Source: Gemmatimonadota bacterium (GTDB taxonomy: Bacteria; Gemmatimonadota; Gemmatimonadetes; Gemmatimonadales; Gemmatimonadaceae). Taken from it: 64,000 nucleotides of DNA. This document shows, in pieces, positions 57,525-64,000 of the stretch. A model generated the notes under the pieces. It saw nothing but the letters and a program-made list of their open reading frames with translations. It was not told where the DNA came from and searched no databases. The stretch covers positions 172,910 through 236,909 of the forward strand of contig JAPLKU010000021.1 of NCBI GenBank assembly GCA_026387935.1. Reading direction: 5' to 3'. The position numbers and the translations under genes are program-made. Every line of letters starts with the position of its first letter. Within the stretch, counting starts at the first letter, position 1.

Positions 57525-58295
57525 GTGCTCTACATCTGCCTGCCGTCCCATAACGAAGCCGCAACAGTTGGCGTGTTGCTCTGGCGCATCCGCAAGGTGT
57601 TCCAGGAGTACTCGCGCGAGTACGAAGTGCTCGTGTACGACGATGCGAGTACCGACGGCACGCGCGAGACGCTTGAGCCGTATGCGAAGGTCATGCCGCT
57701 GGTCGTGCTCGGCGCCAAAGAGCGCGTTGGATATGCGCGCGCCGTGGATGCCCTGCTCCGCTCGGCCAACGAGCGCACACACTATCCGCGCCGCGACGCC
57801 ATTGTGCTCATGCAGGCGGATTTCACCGATCAGCCTGAGCACTTGCCCGAGCTGGTCAAGCGATTCGAGGGGGGTGCCGACCTGATCGTTGGCGAACGGG
57901 TCGTTGATGCAACGGCGCCTGAACCAATCCAGAAACTCTCCAAGCGGCTCCGGTGGATGTCATCCGCCTGGCCGTTCAAGTCGTTCGTCGGGATTCCCGG
58001 CATTGCCGATCCGTTCGGCGCATACAAGCTCATCCGGGTGAGTGTCGCCCGCGACGTGCTCAAGGCGCGCGATGGCCGCACACTCGCGGATCTTCCGGTG
58101 TCCGCAGCCAACTCCGAACTGACCCGCGAGACCGCGCGCCTCGCGCGCCGCGTCGAGACGATCCAGTTGAGCACCCGCTGGGACCTTCGCCCGCGCGCCA
58201 CCCGCATTGACCCGTGGCGCGACGCCGTTGATGTCGCCAAGCGCGCGTGGGCCACCCGCGGTACACGCCGACCGGCGCCCGCACGAAGCTCGTGA
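57525..58295 (+). CDS. Family 2 glycosyltransferase
   Basis: 256 residues from a GTG. GT-A fold: YICLPSHNEAATVGVLLWRI, YEVLVYDDASTDGTRETLEPY with the DDASTDG metal/nucleotide part, and VLMQADFTDQPEHLPELVKRF (DxD-like DFTDQP). The sequence resembles dolichol-phosphate-mannose-synthase-like enzymes (DPMS group), but there is no C-terminal membrane segment, so the sugar acceptor is probably soluble or handled by a partner. Its stop overlaps the next gene as GTGA. Confidence 0.82.
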   Translation: MLYICLPSHNEAATVGVLLWRIRKVFQEYSREYEVLVYDDASTDGTRETLEPYAKVMPLVVLGAKERVGYARAVDALLRSANERTHYPRRDAIVLMQADFTDQPEHLPELVKRFEGGADLIVGERVVDATAPEPIQKLSKRLRWMSSAWPFKSFVGIPGIADPFGAYKLIRVSVARDVLKARDGRTLADLPVSAANSELTRETARLARRVETIQLSTRWDLRPRATRIDPWRDAVDVAKRAWATRGTRRPAPARSS

Positions 58296-59119
58296 AAGGC
58301 CGCAGCGTCTCGCTGCGCTGCACCGTCGCGGGGATCCTCGGAACACTCGCGGCGCTCAGTGCGGTTTCGACGGCGGCCCGCGCGCAGGCCCTCGCGCAGG
58401 AACGCGCGCGTCACCCTGAGGTCCCGTGGGTGGCAGGAGAATACCTCGAGTATTCGGTCAAGTTCGGCCCGGTCCCGGCCGGCTCCGGACGCATGCAGGT
58501 CGTGGGGCGCGATACGCTTCGCGGACGCCCAACGTGGCACCTTCGCTTCGATTTCTCCGGCGGCGTTTCGTGGCTCGGCGCACGGGTGAATGATTCATAC
58601 GACAGCTGGCTCGACGCGGAAACCTTGAATTCGCTGCGGTTCGAACAGCGGCTCAACGAACTCGGCAAGAAGCGCAATCGCTTCTACGAGATCTTCCCCG
58701 AGCGAAAGCGGTACCGGCTCAACGACGAGCCCGAGGATCGTGAGTCGGTCCCGGATCCGCTCGACGACGCCAGCTTTTTCTTTTTCATTCGCACGATTCC
58801 GCTCGAGGTCGGCAAGTCCTACGACTTCAACCGCTACTTCGACACCCGGGCCAATCCAGTCACGATTCGCGTGCTACGCCGTGACACCGTCGACGTGCCG
58901 GCCGGCACCTTTCCGGCGATTGTGATTCAGCCGATGATCAAAACGAACGGAATCTTTTCCGAAGGCGGACACGCCGAGATCTGGCTGTCGGACGACGAAA
59001 GACGCATTCTCCTGCAGATGAGAACCAAGCTGCCATTCGGTTCGTTGAATCTCTATCTGCGAAAGATGACGCTGCCGCCACTCCACGCGGCAGAGAGCGC
59101 GCGACCGAGGCGCCCATGA
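58292..59119 (+). CDS. Exported DUF3108-type protein
   Basis: 275 residues from the GTG at 58292. A signal peptide (VKGRSVSLRCTVAGILGTLA, cleavage after ARAQA) is followed by the DUF3108 pattern: GEYLEYSVKFGPVPAGSGRM, VNDSYDSWLDAETLNSLRFEQRLNE (about 100-125), FFFFIRTIPLEVGKSYDF and a C-terminal IWLSDDERRILLQMRTKLPFGSL. This beta-rich periplasmic family is of unknown function and often lies near envelope genes. Coupled to the GT2 gene before and to the next gene after (ATGA). Confidence 0.82.
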   Translation: MKGRSVSLRCTVAGILGTLAALSAVSTAARAQALAQERARHPEVPWVAGEYLEYSVKFGPVPAGSGRMQVVGRDTLRGRPTWHLRFDFSGGVSWLGARVNDSYDSWLDAETLNSLRFEQRLNELGKKRNRFYEIFPERKRYRLNDEPEDRESVPDPLDDASFFFFIRTIPLEVGKSYDFNRYFDTRANPVTIRVLRRDTVDVPAGTFPAIVIQPMIKTNGIFSEGGHAEIWLSDDERRILLQMRTKLPFGSLNLYLRKMTLPPLHAAESARPRRP

Positions 59120-60081
59120 GCGCCGACCGTCCGCGCGAAATCGATTTCTCGAAGATCCGCACCGTGCCCATCGCCGGACGGGCCAGCAAGGTGCGCGCCG
59201 AGGAGTTCGCCGCGCCGCCCGCGACGGATCATTCGTTCGGCGCGTTCATCGAGTCACTGCCAGACATTCTGGTTGCGCGCGACTTCACGAAGGTTGTTGA
59301 CGCCATCGCAGCGGCTGCGCGGGCGAAGAAGGGCGTGATCGTCATGCTCGGCGGGCACGTGGTGAAAACTGGCTTGTCGCGGCTGTTGATCGACCTCATG
59401 GAGCGCGGGGTGATCACCCATCTCGCCATGAACGGCTCTGGTGCGATTCACGACTACGAAGTCGCGCGATTCGGCACGACGTCTGAGGACGTGGCAGCCG
59501 GATTGCGTGACGGCACGTTCGGCATGGCCGAAGAGACGGGCCGCGGAATGAACGAGGCGTTCACGCGCGGACGGGCCGAGCAACTGGGCATGGGCGAATC
59601 GCTGGCCGTCGCATTGGGCCGCGAACCCAACCTTGCGCATCCGGAGCTGTCGGTCGTGATGGCCGCGCATCGGCTGGGCGTACCGGTCACCGTGCACGCC
59701 GCACTGGGAGCGGAAATCATTCATCAGCATCCTGCGGCCGATGGCGCGGCGATTGGCGACACCAGCCACCGTGATTTCCGCCGGCTCGCGGCGAGTATCG
59801 AGACCATCGACGAAGGTGGCGCGGTGCTGAACATCGGCAGTGCGGTGATCATGCCTGAAGTCTTCCTCAAAGCCCTGACCGTCGCCCGTAACGTGAATGG
59901 TGGCAAGCCGCGCGGTTTCGTTACGGCGGACATGGACATGCAGCGCCACTATCGTCCGCACGTGAACGTCGTGAAGCGTCCGACGCAGGACAGCGGCCAT
60001 GGCTATGAGATCACCGGGCACCATGAACTCATGGTCCCGCTGCTGGCCTGGGCGGTAGTCGAGCGACTCGGCCGGCCCTAA
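59116..60081 (+). CDS. Deoxyhypusine-synthase-like protein, bacterial type
   Basis: 321 residues. The fold layout recalls deoxyhypusine synthase: AKKGVIVMLGGHVVKTGLSRLLIDLMERGVITHLAMNGSGAIHDYE (residues 70-115), RLGVPVTVHAALGAEIIHQHPAADGAAIGDTSHRDFRRLA, and VLNIGSAVIMPEVFLKALTVARN. The last place corresponds to the GGGVVKHHI segment that carries the catalytic lysine in true synthases; no lysine is seen at that spot here, so the reaction must differ. The bacterial relatives are thought to act on polyamines (homospermidine-like) or are uncharacterised. ATGA-coupled to the DUF3108 gene. Family call moderate, function unknown. Confidence 0.5.
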   Translation: MSADRPREIDFSKIRTVPIAGRASKVRAEEFAAPPATDHSFGAFIESLPDILVARDFTKVVDAIAAAARAKKGVIVMLGGHVVKTGLSRLLIDLMERGVITHLAMNGSGAIHDYEVARFGTTSEDVAAGLRDGTFGMAEETGRGMNEAFTRGRAEQLGMGESLAVALGREPNLAHPELSVVMAAHRLGVPVTVHAALGAEIIHQHPAADGAAIGDTSHRDFRRLAASIETIDEGGAVLNIGSAVIMPEVFLKALTVARNVNGGKPRGFVTADMDMQRHYRPHVNVVKRPTQDSGHGYEITGHHELMVPLLAWAVVERLGRP

Positions 60082-60135
60082 CCGCAGGCCGTAACGTCCG
60101 GCACGCACCCGACTGGCTGAAACAGCAGAAAACAA

Positions 60136-60169
60136 AGCGCGGGGCCGCTCAGGTGAGTGGCCCCGCGCT
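60136..60169. terminator. Strong GC hairpin between convergent genes
   Basis: AGCGCGGGGCC at 60136-60146 with GGCCCCGCGCT at 60159-60169, and CTC/GAG pairs with one G-T wobble inside, around AGGT. A few T follow on the plus strand (CATTTCC). Likely terminator for the GT2 operon and for the small gene on the other strand. Confidence 0.75.
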
Positions 60170-60247
60170 GCATTTCCGGCCGTTCAGCTCCAATCGCTCA
60201 TCAGCGCTCCGCCTCCGGGGGCGGTGTCCAGCGTTGCGACGCCCGCT

Positions 60248-60475
60248 TCAGCTCGAGGAGGGACCCGAGAACGAGTCGGTCATCCGCCGCGCCGTATCCG
60301 GGCTCAGCAGGCGGATGACGAAGTAGACCATCGCTCCCACCATTAGGATTTTGATCCCGATCCAGAAGAGCCAGAGCATCAGGGCGATAAATCCGCCGAA
60401 GATGCCGAAGGCAAACTTCATGAGGAACATGCCGACCATCGCCATTAGGCCGACCGAGAAAAGTGTGCGCAGCAT
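60248..60475 (-). CDS. 75-residue membrane protein, unknown
   Basis: Two to three hydrophobic helices cover most of it (MLRTLFSVGLMAMVGMFLMK, FGIFGGFIALMLWLFWIGIK, ILMVGAMVYFVIRLL), ending in a polar tail DTARRMTDSFSGPSSS. Small size but strong amphipathic codon pattern and a good position between two intergenic hairpins support it. No known family. Confidence 0.55.
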   Translation of the reverse strand: MLRTLFSVGLMAMVGMFLMKFAFGIFGGFIALMLWLFWIGIKILMVGAMVYFVIRLLSPDTARRMTDSFSGPSSS

Positions 60476-60579
60476 CGTGAGGTCCTTGGCTGGAGCTACT
60501 GGGCACTACGCGTTTGCCAGCCGGAGGGTTTCAGGCCCGGCTTCGACCCCTAAATTGGCCCCGGTACAGCGGATAAATT

Positions 60580-60613
60580 GAGTAACCGTCAAACAGCGAA
60601 ATAGCGGTTACTC
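60580..60613. promoter_or_regulatory. Perfect nine-base inverted repeat upstream of lipA
   Basis: GAGTAACCG at 60580-60588 and CGGTTACTC at 60605-60613, 16 bases apart (the centres of the arms are 25 bases apart). The spacer is AT-rich compared with its surroundings. It ends 40 bases before the lipA ATG, so an operator for a dimeric regulator, or a weak hairpin in a long leader, are both possible. Confidence 0.45.
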
Positions 60614-60640
60614 CATATGGCGGGCCAAGTTATTCACTCC

Positions 60641-60646
60641 TAGATT
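60641..60646 (+). promoter_or_regulatory. Candidate -10 box of lipA (leaderless)
   Basis: TAGATT lies seven bases before the lipA ATG and there is no Shine-Dalgarno sequence in between. The same word CTAGATT occurs before the gene at 32215 and in the divergent spacer at 41844-41850. No convincing -35 stands 17 bases upstream. Confidence 0.35.
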
Positions 60647-60653
60647 CGGCTGA

Positions 60654-61559
60654 ATGTCAGAGCTCTACCAGATCATGGGTCGGCACCGAGCCACCGAGCT
60701 TCCCCTGCGGAAGCCCGACTGGCTGAAGGTGCGCGCCCCAGGCGGACCGAACTACCTCCGCCTCAAATCCATGATGCGGGAGATGGGGCTGCACACGGTC
60801 TGCGAAGAAGCGCACTGCCCCAACGTCGGCGAGTGCTGGGAACATGGCGCGGCAACGTTCATGATCCTGGGCAATGTCTGCACACGAAACTGCGCCTACT
60901 GCGCTGTGGCCCATGGCCGCCCGCCGGTATTCGATCCGAGCGAGCCAGCCAAGGTCGCCGACGCCGCCGCCAAAATGCAGCTCAAGCATGCTGTCATCAC
61001 GTCAGTCGATCGCGACGACCTTCCCGACTTTGGGGCCGGCATCTTCGCTGAGACGATTCGCCAGATCCATGCGCAGGTGCCCGGCTGTTCCGTCGAAGTC
61101 CTCGTGCCCGATTTCCAGGGGAATGAGGACTCGATTCGTTTGGTGCTCGACGCCTCACCCGAGATCTACAACCACAATACCGAGACGGTCCCGCGCCTCT
61201 ACAAGAAGGCGCGCCCGGGCGGTCGCTATGCGCGTGTGAAGGAAATCTTCCGCTTCGCCAAAGCCTACGCGCCCCACATCCCCACCAAGACCGGCATCAT
61301 TCTCGGGCTCGGCGAAACGAACGAAGAACTTCTCGCCACCATGGAAGACCTCCGCACGGTGGACGTCGACATCCTCACGCTTGGCCAATATCTCCGGCCG
61401 TCGGCAGGCCATATCGCGCTCGACCGTTACGTCACGCCGGAAGACTTCAAGATGTTTCGCGATGAAGGCATGAAGATGGGATTCCGGCACGTGGAGAGCG
61501 GCCCGCTGGTGCGGTCGAGCTACCACGCGTGGGAGCAGGTGCAGGCGGCAGGCGTCTAA
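60654..61559 (+). CDS. lipA: Lipoyl synthase
   Basis: 301 residues. Radical-SAM enzyme that inserts two sulphurs into protein-bound octanoyl groups. The auxiliary-cluster motif CEEAHCPNVGECW and the radical-SAM motif CTRNCAYCAV are present, with FMILGNVCTRNC and GLGETNEELLATMEDLR further on and an SSYHA-like end (RSSYHAWEQ). pdhA starts 18 bases after its stop, so lipoylation and the lipoylated PDH complex are expressed together. LipM at 48.6 kb would provide the octanoyl substrate. Confidence 0.96.
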   Translation: MSELYQIMGRHRATELPLRKPDWLKVRAPGGPNYLRLKSMMREMGLHTVCEEAHCPNVGECWEHGAATFMILGNVCTRNCAYCAVAHGRPPVFDPSEPAKVADAAAKMQLKHAVITSVDRDDLPDFGAGIFAETIRQIHAQVPGCSVEVLVPDFQGNEDSIRLVLDASPEIYNHNTETVPRLYKKARPGGRYARVKEIFRFAKAYAPHIPTKTGIILGLGETNEELLATMEDLRTVDVDILTLGQYLRPSAGHIALDRYVTPEDFKMFRDEGMKMGFRHVESGPLVRSSYHAWEQVQAAGV

Positions 61560-61577
61560 CCTCAGCACACACTTCAA

Positions 61578-62572
<995 letters not shown>

Positions 62573-62573
<1 letters not shown>

Positions 62574-63556
62574 TGGCGCTCATTACTTACCGCGACGCCC
62601 TCAATCAGGCGCTCCGCGACGAAATGCACCGCGACGACCGCGTCTTCCTCATGGGTGAGGAAGTCGGCGAGTACAACGGCGCGTACAAAGTGTCCAAGGG
62701 CCTGCTCGAAGAGTTCGGCGAAATGCGCGTGGTGGACACGCCGATCACCGAACTCGGCTTCGCCGGCGTTGGTGTCGGTGCCGCCATGGTCGGCCTTCGT
62801 CCCGTGGTCGAGTTCATGACCTGGAACTTTGCGCTCCTCGCGCTCGACCAGATCGTGAACGCCGCCGCGAAGATGCTCTACATGTCGGGCGGCCAGTTCC
62901 CGATGCCGCTTGTCTTTCGTGGCCCGAACGGCGCCGCGCTGCAGCTCTCGGCGCAGCACTCGCAGTCGTGGGAGTCGTGGCTCGCGCACATCCCGGGCCT
63001 GAAAGTCGTCGCACCTGGCACGCCCTACGACGCGAAGGGCCTCCTCAAGGCCGCCATTCGCGACGACAACCCCGTCATCGTGCTCGAGGGCGAAATGCTC
63101 TACAACACGAAGGGTGAAGTGCCCGACGAGGACTATGTGATTCCGCTCGGAAAAGCCGAGTTGAAGCGCGAGGGCGACCACTGCTCGATCATCACGAGCG
63201 GCAAGATGGTGCTGGTGGCGATGCAGGTGGCCGACCAGATGGCGAAGGACGGAATTCGGATTGACGTCGTAGACCTCCGGACCATTCGTCCGATGGATGT
63301 GGACGCGATCACGGCAAGCGTGCGCAAGACGAATCGCGCCGTGGTGCTCGAGGAAGGGTGGGAAGTATGCGGGATTGGCGCGCAAGTGGTGGATTACATC
63401 CAGCGCGACTGCTTCGACCACCTCGACGCTCCGGTGCTGCGCGTGCATCAGGCCGATGTGCCGATGCCGTATGCGAAGGCGATCGAGAAGGCGGCCAAGC
63501 CGGACGTGGCGAAGACCATCGCTGCGGTCAAGAAAGTCATGTACATCGAGAGCTGA
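62573..63556 (+). CDS. pdhB: Pyruvate dehydrogenase E1 component, beta subunit
   Basis: 327 residues from the ATG at 62573, which shares a base with the pdhA stop. MALITYRDALNQALRDEM, MGEEVGEYNGAYKVSKGLL, TPITELGFAGVGVGAAMVGLRPVVEFM (residues 54-80), QLSAQHSQSWESWLAHIPGLKVV and the C-terminal DLRTIRPMDVDAI and VLEEGWEVCGIGAQVV are standard E1-beta landmarks. It pairs with PdhA to make acetyl groups for the E2 encoded next. Confidence 0.95.
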
Positions 63557-63558
63557 CC

Positions 63559-64000
63559 ATGGCGACCAAAGTGTTCATGGAGGCCCTGAGCCCGACGATG
63601 GAAGAAGGTCGTCTGGCCAAGTGGCTGAAGAATGAGGGCGATGCGGTGAAGTCGGGTGACGTGATTGCCGAAGTCGAAACCGACAAGGCCATCATGGAGC
63701 TCGTCGCTCGCGGCGATGGCATTCTGCTCAAGCGGTTGATCCCTGACGGTGCCACCGCACCGGTGAGTTCGCTCATCGGCGTGATCGGCGCGAAGGGCGA
63801 GGACATCGCGGCGCTTGTCGCAAGCGCCGGCGCTCCTGTGGCGGCGGTTCCTGTGGCCGCGGCTCCTGTGGCCACGGTGCCGGCTTCGCCGTCCCCTAGG
63901 GTTCCCCCGGCCCCAGCCCCAGCCCCCGCCCCAGCCCCCGCCCCCAGCACCAACGGTGGCCGTACCATCTCGAGCCCGCTCGCCCGCCGCATGGCCGGTG
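63559..64000 (+). CDS. pdhC: Dihydrolipoamide acetyltransferase (E2), N-terminal part
   Basis: The 147 visible residues start MATKVFMEALSPTMEEGRLA and contain one lipoyl domain with Lys43 in EVETDKAIMELVARGDG as the lipoyl site. An Ala/Pro linker follows (VATVPASPSPRVPPAPAPAP and on), then the beginning of the E1/E3-binding domain (GRTISSPLARRMAG). The catalytic domain lies beyond the right edge. Third gene of the pdh operon, two bases after pdhB. Confidence 0.95.
   Translation, partial: MATKVFMEALSPTMEEGRLAKWLKNEGDAVKSGDVIAEVETDKAIMELVARGDGILLKRLIPDGATAPVSSLIGVIGAKGEDIAALVASAGAPVAAVPVAAAPVATVPASPSPRVPPAPAPAPAPAPAPSTNGGRTISSPLARRMAG

Noticed and set aside
63878..63952. C-rich, repeated CCCCAG/CCCCCG tract in pdhC as a regulatory or structural DNA element
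   Set aside because: It encodes the normal Ala/Pro linker between the lipoyl and binding domains of E2.

Overview
This 64 kb window is high-GC bacterial chromosome, densely packed with ordinary genes on both strands. I see no rRNA, tRNA, CRISPR array, transposase or prophage gene. The content suggests a Gram-negative-type organism, most likely a member of Gemmatimonadota. The reasons are an outer-membrane-style protein with carboxypeptidase-regulatory domains and a TonB plug, several lipoproteins, PspA, a recF-dciA-gyrB block, and acidic, Ala/Arg-rich proteins of the kind that phylum carries. The phylum is an inference from gene style, not from a marker gene. At least 19 neighbouring gene pairs overlap by exactly four bases (ATGA or GTGA), so translational coupling is the normal arrangement here.

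Left part (1-16.9 kb): an AI-2E-type permease (cut by the left edge), pspA and a YbjN-like gene; an orphan plug-domain protein; a coupled uvrA-sdaAB-sdaAA operon; a TPR gene followed by an apparently 5'-truncated ABC exporter membrane gene and an ArgA-type acetyltransferase; and a coupled minus-strand operon mtnA-glpK-yfiM-like-ccmF-like-zinc ribbon, facing away from a crotonase gene, recF and dciA. gyrB follows, with a clear terminator enclosed in a larger inverted repeat.

Middle part (19-45 kb): pyrimidine-nucleoside phosphorylase, ligA, a V4R-domain protein, a phosphoribosyltransferase, an orphan ParA ATPase and a long-chain acyl-CoA ligase. A PTPS-folE-SDR operon reads as a tetrahydrobiopterin pathway. 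A minus-strand run encodes a NurA-like nuclease, a HerA-like ATPase, SbcD/Mre11, SbcC/Rad50 and an acetyltransferase, an archaeal-style DNA-end-resection set. Next come an Lrp-type single-domain protein, an aspartate aminotransferase, a DEAD-box-like protein that has lost its catalytic motifs, tdk and coaE.

Right part (45-64 kb): glycine cleavage gcvH and gcvP (convergent), a LipM-like lipoyl/octanoyl transferase heading a dipeptide ABC transporter operon that ends in a POT-family peptide transporter, a glutamine-amidotransferase-like hydrolase, a GT2-DUF3108-deoxyhypusine-synthase-like operon, then lipA and pdhA-pdhB-pdhC (pdhC cut by the right edge). Lipoate making (lipM, lipA) and lipoate-using enzymes (GCV, PDH) therefore lie within about 20 kb.

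The items most worth a second look are the NurA-HerA-SbcD-SbcC operon, the tetrahydrobiopterin trio with the C-x5-HGH synthase motif, the catalytically dead DEAD-box protein, the CcmF-like protein without a recognisable WWD motif, and the candidate leaderless promoters in front of gcvH, lipA and a 59-residue membrane protein.
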